From: Pseudomonas tehranensis
Lineage (GTDB): Bacteria; Pseudomonadota; Gammaproteobacteria; Pseudomonadales; Pseudomonadaceae
Length of the DNA stretch: 64,000 nucleotides
NCBI RefSeq assembly: GCF_014268615.1
Contig: NZ_JABWQV010000003.1
Span: forward strand, 1-64,000
Reading direction: 5' to 3'
Part shown: one piece after another, positions 54,422 through 62,203 of the stretch
Position numbering within the stretch: the first letter of the stretch is position 1
Layout of the letters: each line of letters begins with the position of its first letter
Program-made: the position numbers and the translations under genes
The notes under the pieces: model-generated
Told to the model about the DNA's origin: nothing
The model's input: the letters and a program-made list of their open reading frames with translations, nothing else
Databases searched by the model: none

Positions 54422-55057
54422 TCACGCGGCTGACTGCTCGGCGATGAAGTAGTCCCAGGCTGCCTTGTCGCCCTGAGCCACATACCATTTCAGCTCTGTG
54501 CTTTCTTCTGAGTCGGTCACTGATCCGCCGTACTGGGCGCCAGGGAAAGTGAACAGCCCTTTGTTGCCGCACCACGGGTATCCGCCGGTGAACTCGGTGA
54601 AGGTGACTCCAGGCCTGGCAGCCACCACCCGAACCTTGAACTCTTCGAATCTTGTATTGCGTGCCGCAACCTCGGCTTCGTGTCCGGACTTGCAGTCCGC
54701 AGAGCAGTAGACCACGCGACCATCGAATATCAGGTCCAGTGTAATATCGGCTTCGGTCTCTTCATCCCAATAGCTCGCATCACTGTCGCACCTGGCGCCG
54801 CAATGGTTACAGCCGAACCACCAGCCGGCATCGATGTAGGCCTTCGCCGGGATAAAGCGTTTGCCCGCATACTGGTCAGCCCAATGAGCGCGACGGCAGG
54901 ACACTGCACCGAAGTCGGTGCCGATCTCGTCCGCACCCTGGCGCCGAGCTGCGGCGCCCGAGGTGGCGAACTGAATGTTGGATTCTTCCGGGTCATTTGT
55001 CTCTACGGAGTAGGCCAGCACCTTACGCGATGCCGGATCGACTTTTGGCTTGCTCAT
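54422..55057 (-). CDS. Hypothetical phage protein with Cys clusters
   Basis: A 211-residue protein with a possible zinc site made of CNHCGARCDSD and VYCSADCKSGHE, plus an acidic region between. It ends TELKWYVAQGDKAAWDYF. It is GC-rich and leftward like the core operon, and lies between the two opposite-strand AbiC-like genes. Function unknown. Confidence 0.7.
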   Translation of the reverse strand: MSKPKVDPASRKVLAYSVETNDPEESNIQFATSGAAARRQGADEIGTDFGAVSCRRAHWADQYAGKRFIPAKAYIDAGWWFGCNHCGARCDSDASYWDEETEADITLDLIFDGRVVYCSADCKSGHEAEVAARNTRFEEFKVRVVAARPGVTFTEFTGGYPWCGNKGLFTFPGAQYGGSVTDSEESTELKWYVAQGDKAAWDYFIAEQSAA

Positions 55058-55132
55058 GGATTATCTCCAGTCAGGCGCCTCCCTCCGTGACCGGTGGTGG
55101 CAATTTGGTTTGGGTTGGGGTATTACGGGTGA

Positions 55133-55156
55133 CCGGCATGGAGCCGGATCAAGGAG
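55133..55156 (+). promoter_or_regulatory. Hairpin leader shared by two opposite-strand genes (copy 1)
   Basis: CCGGC (55133-55137) pairs with GCCGG (55143-55147), followed by ATCAAGGAG, which is the ribosome site of the gene at 55163. A near-identical unit occurs at 56692. Confidence 0.55.
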
Positions 55157-55162
55157 CGGCAC

Positions 55163-55831
55163 ATGTCAAAAAAGTTAGAATTCTGGGGTGTTTTGTGTAC
55201 TGTCATATATCTGCTATTAATTGCGACGACTGTTCTATTTAAACTTGATGACTTTCTTAAGCTTGAGTTGAATGCATTAGGGGATTTTCTTGCTGGAGCG
55301 TTCGGACCAGTCGCTTTCCTCTGGCTGGTATTGGGTTTTTTGCAGCAAGGTCGCGAATTGAAGCTCAGCTCTGATGCATTGCATCTTCAGGCCAAGGAGC
55401 TCAAGAACTCCGTTGAGCAGCAACAATCGATTGTGCGGATAGCGACAGATCAACTAATGATGTCGAAAAGCTCTTTGGAGCCGAAATTCGTTCTGCAATA
55501 TTCAAGCTATCTAACAGAGGCTGGCGGTGTGCTGTTTAGCTTCAATCTTTCTAACGTTGGGCATCTGACATCGCAAGTTAAACTTGCATGGGAGAAAGGG
55601 GAGGTAGAAAACTTTCCTATTTTTCCACACGGTGAGACGAAAGAGTTCATGCTAAGGGTCCCCGACCCACAGAAAAATTTCGGAATTTCCCTTTTTGTTA
55701 GTTATTCGGTTGGAATGGGTGAAAGCGACACCAAAAGTTTTCGATTAAGCTTTCACAAAAGCCTTGCCTATGAAAACCAATGGACCGTGACCCAAGCAGG
55801 GCCTTTTGATCAGGAACCCAAGCCCGATTGA
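55163..55831 (+). CDS. AbiC-like membrane protein (candidate phage exclusion gene)
   Basis: This 222-residue protein has two N-terminal helices (VLCTVIYLLLIATTVLF and AFGPVAFLWLVLGFLQQG), the motif LGDFLAGAFGPVAFLW that parallels GSYIGGVFGPLVSF in the gene at 53715, a short coiled coil and a C-terminal beta-rich domain different from the other gene. It is AT-rich with a strong AAGGAG. A role in abortive infection or exclusion is inferred. Its 3' end overlaps the opposite frame 55698-56141. Confidence 0.75.
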   Translation: MSKKLEFWGVLCTVIYLLLIATTVLFKLDDFLKLELNALGDFLAGAFGPVAFLWLVLGFLQQGRELKLSSDALHLQAKELKNSVEQQQSIVRIATDQLMMSKSSLEPKFVLQYSSYLTEAGGVLFSFNLSNVGHLTSQVKLAWEKGEVENFPIFPHGETKEFMLRVPDPQKNFGISLFVSYSVGMGESDTKSFRLSFHKSLAYENQWTVTQAGPFDQEPKPD

Positions 55832-56141
55832 GCTTTGGCGAAGAAATATCTGCATCAATGAGACTCAAAAAAACGCAAGCCGTTATGTGCATCTTCAAAG
55901 CGGCTGCGGTTTCGCTGACGGTTTTACCGGCCTCCGCATGTGCCCGTACCGCTGGTGCCAACTTGTCGCGGCCTGCCCGCAGTTTCGCGTGGTGCGCGGT
56001 GGTGCTGAAGAAAGGCGCCTCTGCACTCACTCCACTTTCGATTTCCTGGACGGTTTTCCCGCTTCCGAAGAACTGTTCCAACTTCTGGTTCAGGTCCTGG
56101 ATGATTGCGTCCCGCGGATTTGGCATTGGCTCGCCGATCAT
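55698..56141 (-). pseudogene. Phage helix-turn-helix-like gene, probably truncated at its 3' end
   Basis: The 147-residue frame begins well (PNPRDAIIQDLNQKLEQFFGSGK..., LAPAVRAHAEAGKTVSETAAALKM, which looks like the first helices of a phage helix-turn-helix domain), but after that it reads into the antisense of the gene at 55163 and has no sensible domain end. Its ATG overlaps the stop of the methyltransferase fragment (ATGA). I think an insertion replaced its 3' half; the alternative is a small intact gene. Confidence 0.45.
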
Positions 56142-56311
56142 TTGCTCCAGCCCTCGATGTTCGCCGTGCGGCCCAGGCCCATTTCCAGGCCAGTGCCAGC
56201 GCCGCCACCACCGCAGAAGAAGTCGACAACGATCTCGTCATCCTGAGGGTTGAAGCCGAGTCCGTATTGGGTTTTGAAATCGAAGGGGTGTTTCTTCTGG
56301 TGAGCGGACAT
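56138..56311 (-). pseudogene. Truncated second copy of the methyltransferase start
   Basis: The 57-residue frame repeats the first 48 residues of the methyltransferase at 51597-53654 with only two or so changes (SAHQKKHPFDF against SIHQKNHPFDF) and then ends after TANIEGWSK. The DNA is clearly similar but not identical over about 150 bp, so this is not a very recent copy. It ends in an ATGA overlap with the next frame. Confidence 0.8.
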
Positions 56312-56370
56312 GGGGGATCCTCGCCGGGTATAGTCGGATGTTCGATGGTTTCTGGAAGTGAGGTGATGTT

Positions 56371-56646
56371 GTGAAAGATCCGCACAATACGGTTGAGCGA
56401 TTGACAAAGGCGCTAGAGGCAATGGCTACCGGTGGTAGCGCTTCTGATCGAGCCAATGCTGTGCTTGGTGAGTTATTCGCACTGCTGGCTTCTGAATTCC
56501 CCAGCGAAGATGCTCGATCTCTTTTCGAGAAAATTACTTCGTTCGACGTAAACCGCTCAGGAATTGCGCTCAATGAGTACGAGCAGTTCTTTCAGAGCGT
56601 TTGGGACCTTTACTGGCTGATGTCTGCCAACAAACAATATAAGTAG
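56371..56646 (+). CDS. Small opposite-strand hypothetical protein
   Basis: A 91-residue helical protein (ERLTKALEAMATGGSASDRANAV...LFEKITSFDVNRSGIALNEYEQFF, cited in part). It starts with GTG at 56371, five bases after GAGGTGA. No family recognised. It begins the third block of rightward cargo genes. Confidence 0.6.
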   Translation: MKDPHNTVERLTKALEAMATGGSASDRANAVLGELFALLASEFPSEDARSLFEKITSFDVNRSGIALNEYEQFFQSVWDLYWLMSANKQYK

Positions 56647-56691
56647 GCTCAGGTTGGCGTGATTCGAGTTTGTGGGCTATTGGTTGATGGC

Positions 56692-56716
56692 CCGGCATGG
56701 GGCCGGATCAAAAGGA
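56692..56716 (+). promoter_or_regulatory. Hairpin leader shared by two opposite-strand genes (copy 2)
   Basis: CCGGC (56692-56696) pairs with GCCGG (56702-56706), then ATCAAAAGGAG. The first 20 bases differ from copy 1 at only one position. Confidence 0.55.
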
Positions 56717-56723
56717 GTTGCAA

Positions 56724-56951
56724 ATGGGTATCGCCGTAAAAATGCAGCACGAACTCGAAGAGCTTCTCTCGGCAGGTGCGAGCCTTGAGCTATCTGCAAA
56801 AGGGAGGCTCCCGCATCAGCTGGTTGATTTGGCTAAGTGCGCGAAGCGGGGAGGCGGTCAACTCACGCTCAATGACCTTGGGATTCTGATGCAAAACCAG
56901 TTGATCGACATTGCCAGAGCGGGATCTGGACACGTGACGCTCAGGGATTGA
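56724..56951 (+). CDS. Small opposite-strand hypothetical protein
   Basis: A 75-residue protein with a helical N-terminus (MQHELEELLSAGASLEL) and two short repeats of the type G-x-LTLNDL and HVTLRD. AAGGAG precedes the ATG at 56724. Its last 11 bp overlap the convergent gene. No family recognised. Confidence 0.6.
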   Translation: MGIAVKMQHELEELLSAGASLELSAKGRLPHQLVDLAKCAKRGGGQLTLNDLGILMQNQLIDIARAGSGHVTLRD

Positions 56952-57303
56952 TAGGCTCAATGATCTCGTCGCCTGGATCATTCGCCAATTCAGCCATGCT
57001 CTTATCGTAAAAGTCTCGCGACACCTTTTCGCTTGGAACATAAGGTGTCGTGACATTCCGCAGCATATAGGCCTGTGTCTCGAAATCCACCGCGATCAGG
57101 TTCATCAGCAACCGCTGGTGAACGTCCTGTTGGTTGTCGATGCCGTGGGCTTTCATTACCCGCTTGAGGTCCGCCTTGAACACGCCGGCCACTTCAACCG
57201 TGAACTTCTCGATGCCCAGTGCGGCAGCCTTCGCCGCTGCCTTCTCGCGCTTTCGCCGCTGCTTTAGCGCTTCCGCCGTCGGCTGCTTCTCTTCCTCGGC
57301 CAT
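56941..57303 (-). CDS. Hypothetical phage protein, lysine-rich start
   Basis: This 120-residue protein has a charged N-terminus (ALKQRRKREKAAAKAAAL) and a helical body with DNA-binding character (FKADLKRVMKAHGIDNQQDVHQRL). The ATG at 57303 has AAGGAG six bases upstream. It may be a small regulator; this is weak inference. Confidence 0.7.
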   Translation of the reverse strand: MAEEEKQPTAEALKQRRKREKAAAKAAALGIEKFTVEVAGVFKADLKRVMKAHGIDNQQDVHQRLLMNLIAVDFETQAYMLRNVTTPYVPSEKVSRDFYDKSMAELANDPGDEIIEPINP

Positions 57304-57378
57304 GGCCTGCTCCTTCGATTCCACTGGCCGGCAGTGCCAGCCAGGCCTGTCGTTTCCGTTGTTGGGTGCGGAAACGTC

Positions 57379-57840
57379 TCACGCTGCTTCCTTGACTTGG
57401 CCCCAGGCGCCGACGGCATCCAGTAGCGCAGACAATCGCGCCTCTGGTACTGGCGTGTCGCCGGGCACGGCCAGCCAGCCCATGCCGATCCGGTGATTCG
57501 GGTTGCAGTCGGCCTTCACCTCTTCGTAGAAGTGCTCAAGGACATCCGAAAGCCGTTCCACCAGGTGGACGCCGTCCGGCCTGATGTCGATTGACTTGAT
57601 GTACTGGGCTCCGTCCTGGCGAACGCAGATGCCGGCGATGTAGATCGTCCAGCGATGCGCGACATCGCAGAGCGCGTCAGACACCGGCTTTGAAAGGATC
57701 TGCTTGCCGGTCTTCCAGTTGATCATCACCTGCAAACCGCTCGGGTCGATATTGATCACTGCTGCATGGTTGGTGTTGACCAGGGCGCGCATGCTGCGCT
57801 CGATTTGGACCCGCCGATTACATGGTTTGCGCTTGCTCAT
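57379..57840 (-). CDS. Hypothetical phage protein
   Basis: A 153-residue soluble protein; the start overlaps the stop of the gene to its right (ATGA). It contains no motif I recognise; the early segment QIERSMRALVNTNHAAVIN is the most conserved-looking part. Confidence 0.7.
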   Translation of the reverse strand: MSKRKPCNRRVQIERSMRALVNTNHAAVINIDPSGLQVMINWKTGKQILSKPVSDALCDVAHRWTIYIAGICVRQDGAQYIKSIDIRPDGVHLVERLSDVLEHFYEEVKADCNPNHRIGMGWLAVPGDTPVPEARLSALLDAVGAWGQVKEAA

Positions 57841-58079
57841 AGTGCCTCCGCCATATTGCGTAAGGCACGGCGCTCGGCCAGGGTCAGCTTGGGTGGTTTG
57901 CGCTTGAGGACCGTTTCAGGGTCTATCCTGGTGGAGCGGGGCGGCGGTATCGGGTTGCGCGGCGGGCTTTGCAGCTCGTCGATCTGGCCGCCGGCCGCCA
58001 GGAATTGCGCGACCTTCTCGGAAAGTGAGTCCGCCTGTGGCCGATGGTGCTCGACCAGGCTTAGGTGGTTGCTGATCAT
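57837..58079 (-). CDS. Small hypothetical phage protein
   Basis: An 80-residue protein with a proline-rich centre (PPRNPIPPPRST) and a basic C-terminus (VLKRKPPKLTLAERRALRNM). GGGAGC precedes the ATG at 58079. It lies just after the exonuclease gene and overlaps the next gene by four bases. Confidence 0.68.
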   Translation of the reverse strand: MISNHLSLVEHHRPQADSLSEKVAQFLAAGGQIDELQSPPRNPIPPPRSTRIDPETVLKRKPPKLTLAERRALRNMAEAL

Positions 58080-58081
58080 GC

Positions 58082-58750
58082 TCAAGCTCCCAATCTATGG
58101 GCCTGCGCCCTTGCTTTGTCTGCGACTTCATCAACCATCCGGCCAAGCTCCAGATTGAACTGGACCAGTTCTTGATGAAGCATCGCGATGTACTCGTCAT
58201 CGCGTTTGATGGTCTCGATATACAAGCGGCAGTCTTCATCTTGGCGCGGATCGAATGACAGGAAATCCCACCACTCCCGGCCCGTGACGAACATGCAGCC
58301 CTGAACCTGCGGCTTGTGTTCATCGGGCATTCCTTCGAGCCAGGTGCGAACGTGGACAGCCTCATTGAATGGGCACTTCGACTCAATGCCCCCGTCATCG
58401 CCAATCAAACCGTCCGGCGAACAGCCCAGCCAGTCGTATTTTGGGTGAACCACAAAGCCGGACTTGATAACGGTATTGCCGGTCAGGATTTCGTAAAAGT
58501 CGTGACTCGACTGCTCGACTTCCGTGCCCCAGGCCATCGACTTGCTGCTGACTGAATGCTTCGACCTGTTAGCCAGGCGCTCAAAGGCCAGCTCACGCAT
58601 GTAGGTGGTGCGGGCTGCAAGCGGCTTGCGTTTGCCATGCTTGTCACGATCACCCCAAGCAATCACATCCTTGAATCTGCTAGCTGTTAGTCGCCCGCTA
58701 CGATCCTGATGCCACTGCTCAGTGCGCTGGAGATCTACCGAGGCGTTCAT
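58082..58750 (-). CDS. YqaJ-type phage exonuclease
   Basis: This 222-residue protein is a lambda-exonuclease-like YqaJ recombinase: RSGRLTASRFKDV at the start, SPDGLIGDDGGIESKCP with the Asp and the ExK metal-binding residues, and QVQGCMFVTGREWWDFLSF. It would resect double-strand ends for the RecT protein encoded just upstream. The genes overlap (58747-58750), so they form a recombination pair. Confidence 0.9.
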   Translation of the reverse strand: MNASVDLQRTEQWHQDRSGRLTASRFKDVIAWGDRDKHGKRKPLAARTTYMRELAFERLANRSKHSVSSKSMAWGTEVEQSSHDFYEILTGNTVIKSGFVVHPKYDWLGCSPDGLIGDDGGIESKCPFNEAVHVRTWLEGMPDEHKPQVQGCMFVTGREWWDFLSFDPRQDEDCRLYIETIKRDDEYIAMLHQELVQFNLELGRMVDEVADKARAQAHRLGA

Positions 58751-59715
58751 TCATCACCGCCCTGCATGTCGCTTCCGGCATTGTCATCAGTCCCTTCGTT
58801 GAGGGTTGTGAACTCCGCCTCGATGGTCTGTGCAATCGACTTCAGCTCACCATGACGGGTGACGCCAATAGCGCCGCGCTGCTGCGGCTTGAGCGCCTTC
58901 CAGGCCTTTTCGTAACCCTCAATACCTTGCTCTTGAGCTACCTTTTTCAATTGCTCGAACAGGTCTGTGGTTGCGTCGGTAGTGTCACCCTGCGGTACCG
59001 CTGCTGCACCTACGTCGGCAGGCTTGTTCGATGCGGCTGATGGATTTCCAGCTTGTGGCGTAATGTCAATTTCCTCGGCGGACGGCATCTCGTCGCTGGT
59101 GTAGACCCCGAGGATTACGTCAGGGGCATGGAGTCGAGCCCATTTCCGAATCGCCAGGTAGGCAATCTGCTGCTTAGGGTCAGTGGCCCATTGGGTAGAG
59201 AAACGCGGGTAGGCCTGGGTCATCATCACCTTGACCTCGCGCGGCACGGTCTCGCCGATCATGGTCAAGCGAACGATGATGCCGAGGCCCTGTTCATCCT
59301 CTTTCTTCCAGGCTGCTGTGTAGTATTTTCCGCCCTTTTCGGACTTGTTTTCGTTCACGCGGCCCAGGATTTTGTCCCAGTCGCCCAGGTACTCGTATTC
59401 GGGGCGGCCTTGGATAGGGGCCCGGGAAATCACGACAGCGTTGATGAGTTGCGCCTCATATCCGAGGGCGCCTCCCTGTGTAACGTGGGTTTTCTGAGCT
59501 ACGGCGAAGGGGCTGATGCCCCACTGCATCGACTGCATGACGATGGCCATACAATCTGCTTGGTTTCCTCGGAAGTGCTGAGGAACAGCGGTTTTCCCGC
59601 TGGCCATCATCACGGCAAGGTCTGTCATCGACTGCATGCTTTCGCGGTTGAGGATCAGCGCAGTCGGGCTGGCAAAATCCGTTGAAATTGCGGACAGCTG
59701 GGTAGATGCGTTCAT
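58747..59715 (-). CDS. recT: RecT-family single-strand annealing protein
   Basis: This 322-residue protein has the RecT core: MASGKTAVPQHFRGNQADCMAIVMQSMQWG, QWATDPKQQIAYLAIRKWARLHAPDVILGVY (cited in part), and a low-complexity acidic C-terminus. It anneals single strands made by the YqaJ exonuclease, supporting phage replication and recombination. It overlaps the exonuclease gene by four bases. Confidence 0.92.
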   Translation of the reverse strand: MNASTQLSAISTDFASPTALILNRESMQSMTDLAVMMASGKTAVPQHFRGNQADCMAIVMQSMQWGISPFAVAQKTHVTQGGALGYEAQLINAVVISRAPIQGRPEYEYLGDWDKILGRVNENKSEKGGKYYTAAWKKEDEQGLGIIVRLTMIGETVPREVKVMMTQAYPRFSTQWATDPKQQIAYLAIRKWARLHAPDVILGVYTSDEMPSAEEIDITPQAGNPSAASNKPADVGAAAVPQGDTTDATTDLFEQLKKVAQEQGIEGYEKAWKALKPQQRGAIGVTRHGELKSIAQTIEAEFTTLNEGTDDNAGSDMQGGDE

Positions 59716-59768
59716 TGCTACTCCATAGCCGACGACTGTGGTCGGCCTCCGGGGTGATTTCAGGTTCT

Positions 59769-60899
59769 TTAGAACGACAGGGTGCGCAGCCAGGCCGAAG
59801 CCTCGTCATTGGTGACGCAGAAGGCCATGGCCACGACCTCGACCACTTCGCTGGCACTCGGCATGTTCGAGTCAGCAGGCACGTCTTCCAGGGGAGCGGG
59901 GTCAGCTTCTGTCACAGCCGCTGGTGCTGTTTGGACTGCTACTGGAGTCGCGACGACTTCTGCGACTGTTGCAGGTGCAGCAGCCTGTGCGCGCAGGCGA
60001 GCCAGTTCTTCTTGGTCACGCTGATACTGTGCGTCGCGCTCGCGCTGTTGACGTTGCTGCGCTTCCATATCGCGGCGCTGCTGGTCGAGTTCATCCTGCT
60101 GTTTTTTTAAGCGCAGGCGGTCTTCCTCGGCGCGCTGCTTGCGCAATTCCTCGGCTTCGGCGTCAGCAATACGTTGCTTCTCGCGCAGTTCATCCAGTTC
60201 TTTTTGCTGGGCGGCGAGCTTGGCGGCGGCATCTTCTCGATCAACTGCAGCCTTGTGGAGGGTCTCAAGCTGCTCAATAGCGTTGTCGCGAGCGATGGTG
60301 GCCTCGGCCTCGAACTCGGCATACTCCTCGGGCAGGATCACCGACTCCTTGACATTTTTCAGGACGTTTTCGACGTCGGCAGCGCTTCGGCTTGCATATG
60401 CAGCAGCGACTGAACCGAATCGGGTAATCTTTGCCCGGATGGCTTCGACACGCTCAGCCTCGACACGCTCGCGTTCGGCCTTGGCGTCAGCGGCGCGCTT
60501 TTCTTCGGCCTTGATTGCTTCGTCAACAGGCGCCTCGATCGCCAGCACGCGATCCTTCAGCGCTTCACCGAATTCCTTCACTTGGTTGACGCGAGCCTGG
60601 GCGTCCTTAACCGCCTGCTGATAGGGAATCAGCGCCGTTTTCGTGGTATTGGCCAGGGCATAGCGGACATCGCGAATATCAACGCGAACCTCCTTCGCAT
60701 TCGCCAGGCCTTCACTGGTAGAGCAGTCGACAACCAGGTTCGCGTAGGTCGTTTCCAGACGGACAATCTGTTCTTCATGTGGCCGATACTCGGCGATATC
60801 GGTGACGGCAACTGCAGGAGCAACAGCATTCTTTGTGTCGCCGGTTTCACTCGCTTCCAGGTCGGTCAATACGGCGGCTTGTTTGGTTTTTGCGGACAT
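59769..60899 (-). CDS. DUF1351-like coiled-coil protein of the recombination module
   Basis: This 376-residue protein has an N-terminal globular part (VVDCSTSEGLANAKEVRVDIRDVRYALANT in part), a long charged coiled coil from about 130 to 300 rich in Glu, Arg, Gln and Ala, and an Ala/Pro-rich tail. It fits the DUF1351 family encoded beside recT in phages. AAGGAA precedes the ATG. It may help the annealing protein; its exact role is unknown. Confidence 0.8.
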   Translation of the reverse strand: MSAKTKQAAVLTDLEASETGDTKNAVAPAVAVTDIAEYRPHEEQIVRLETTYANLVVDCSTSEGLANAKEVRVDIRDVRYALANTTKTALIPYQQAVKDAQARVNQVKEFGEALKDRVLAIEAPVDEAIKAEEKRAADAKAERERVEAERVEAIRAKITRFGSVAAAYASRSAADVENVLKNVKESVILPEEYAEFEAEATIARDNAIEQLETLHKAAVDREDAAAKLAAQQKELDELREKQRIADAEAEELRKQRAEEDRLRLKKQQDELDQQRRDMEAQQRQQRERDAQYQRDQEELARLRAQAAAPATVAEVVATPVAVQTAPAAVTEADPAPLEDVPADSNMPSASEVVEVVAMAFCVTNDEASAWLRTLSF

Positions 60900-60942
60900 G
60901 ACGATTCCTTGCTGCGCCGAGCGCAGCTTGTGGTGGTGTTGT

Positions 60943-61059
60943 TTATTGGGTGATGCGATCGGCGAGGGCGCTGAGCAGCATCATGAGAGTGCAGAAGGTG
61001 ATGGCTGAGAACGACCCGCGCCAGATCAGCCAGCGCCGGGCCCGCTGACGGGCAGTCAC
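60943..61059 (-). CDS. Micro-ORF, 38-residue membrane peptide
   Basis: GTG start at 61059 overlapping the stop of the next frame (GTGA). The peptide has a basic start (TARQRARRWLIW) and one hydrophobic helix. Supported by the chain of overlaps. Confidence 0.5.
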   Translation of the reverse strand: MTARQRARRWLIWRGSFSAITFCTLMMLLSALADRITQ

Positions 61060-61175
61060 CTCAGCACCTGGGACAGTTGCGGTACGCTGCAGGATGCCGA
61101 CCTTTCGCTGACCAGGGTGTAGGCGAGCATGGTCATGAGGATGGAGGCGCCGAGGATCCAGTAGAGGCACTTCAT
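61056..61175 (-). CDS. Micro-ORF, 39-residue membrane peptide
   Basis: ATG at 61175 overlaps the stop of the neighbour (ATGA). The peptide starts MKCLYWILGASILMTMLAYT, a single helix, then a polar tail. Confidence 0.5.
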   Translation of the reverse strand: MKCLYWILGASILMTMLAYTLVSERSASCSVPQLSQVLR

Positions 61176-61342
61176 TGTCTGGCCCTCACTGCGATACGCC
61201 CCGACTTGATGGCCGCTACCAGCTTGGGCGGGAGCACGGCAACAGGCAGATCACGCGGAACGCCAGCGCCTACTATCGCAAGGCTGCGCTCAATCTCTTC
61301 GAGCTGCTCATCCAGCAGCGTTTTAACCGGTGCAGTACTCAT
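61172..61342 (-). CDS. Small hypothetical phage protein, 56 residues
   Basis: The frame from ATG 61342 encodes TAPVKTLLDEQLEEIERSL and a short beta-like end. It overlaps both neighbours by four bases. No family recognised. Confidence 0.6.
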   Translation of the reverse strand: MSTAPVKTLLDEQLEEIERSLAIVGAGVPRDLPVAVLPPKLVAAIKSGRIAVRARQ

Positions 61343-61530
61343 AACGCCTCCGTGCGCTGCCTGGTAAGTTTCAGGAGGCGCTTGCAGTAGTGGTTGAACT
61401 CTTCAACTGTGATGGCGCTGCCTTCCATCATTTTGGTGATCATGTGCAGCACAACCTTTCCGGCACCTGGTGGGCTGTCGGGGTGCTCCAGGCTTTCCAG
61501 CGCCTCGTCGATCAGGATGTGAGGGCTCAT
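61339..61530 (-). CDS. Small hypothetical phage protein, 63 residues
   Basis: Helical protein (ILIDEALESLEHPD, EEFNHYCKRLLKLTRQ). It overlaps the next frames by four bases at each end. Confidence 0.65.
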   Translation of the reverse strand: MSPHILIDEALESLEHPDSPPGAGKVVLHMITKMMEGSAITVEEFNHYCKRLLKLTRQRTEAL

Positions 61531-61748
61531 GCCGCAGCCCTTGGTAAAAGCTCGACGTACCTGGACAACTCAGCGGCGCGAATTTGCTTGAGATAGGAGT
61601 CACGCTCGCTGGTGGTGATCGCAGAAAGCTCTTCCGCCAGAATTGCCGCCATACGCGCTCTGTCTGCGGTTAGTGAAGGAAGTAATGAGGTAGGGATTGC
61701 AGACAGCTCAACCTCAATCCGATGCGTCGCAATAGAGTGAGCGTTCAC
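61527..61748 (-). CDS. Small hypothetical phage protein, 73 residues
   Basis: I chose the GTG at 61748 because it overlaps the preceding stop (GTGA) and has GGAGG ten bases upstream; a TTG at 61772 is the alternative. The protein is helical (ELSAITTSERDSYLKQIRAAELSRYVELL). Confidence 0.62.
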   Translation of the reverse strand: MNAHSIATHRIEVELSAIPTSLLPSLTADRARMAAILAEELSAITTSERDSYLKQIRAAELSRYVELLPRAAA

Positions 61749-61990
61749 GATTTCTTTACCTCCAGGCCCCAAAATTCAGCGATCTGATCCACGGCCGCGT
61801 TTATGCGAATCGCCATTTCCTTTCTGTGAGCGGCTTCAAAAGCGCGCTGCTCGGCCGTCAGTTTGGCCTGGGCCTGCAAGGCGTCGTAATCGTGAAAGAG
61901 GTCTTTGTGGGTTGGGCGCGGACGGCCCATTTCGTCGAAGTGTCGATCCCATGCCCTGGCCTGGGCACTGTCTGCATAGCTGGTTGCCAT
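61745..61990 (-). CDS. Small hypothetical phage protein, 81 residues
   Basis: Helical protein with GGAGG before the ATG at 61990; contains AQARAWDRHFDEMGRPRPTH. Next frame overlaps its stop. Confidence 0.65.
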   Translation of the reverse strand: MATSYADSAQARAWDRHFDEMGRPRPTHKDLFHDYDALQAQAKLTAEQRAFEAAHRKEMAIRINAAVDQIAEFWGLEVKKS

Positions 61991-62011
61991 GGTCGCCTCC
62001 AGTGTTTGGGG

Positions 62012-62203
62012 TTAGGCGGTGGCCGGAACAGCCTCACGAAAGCGCGAAGGGCTCCAGTCGCAAGACTCATCCGCAGGGATGTGGCCGAACATCGCGGTGC
62101 AGCGCTTGCAATGAACGCAGTCGCCGCAGGTCTTGCCCTCTGGCAGGTTCATCTGATCAGCGTTGTCTGCCGACCGTGGATAAGGAGCTCGTTGCTCGCT
62201 CAT
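62012..62203 (-). CDS. Small Cys-rich phage protein, possible zinc knuckle
   Basis: This 63-residue protein contains CGDCVHCKRC and a later CDW, a likely metal site. The ATG at 62203 follows GGAGAGA; an ATG at 62215 lacks a ribosome site. It is the first clear gene left of the gene-poor island. Confidence 0.65.
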   Translation of the reverse strand: MSEQRAPYPRSADNADQMNLPEGKTCGDCVHCKRCTAMFGHIPADESCDWSPSRFREAVPATA

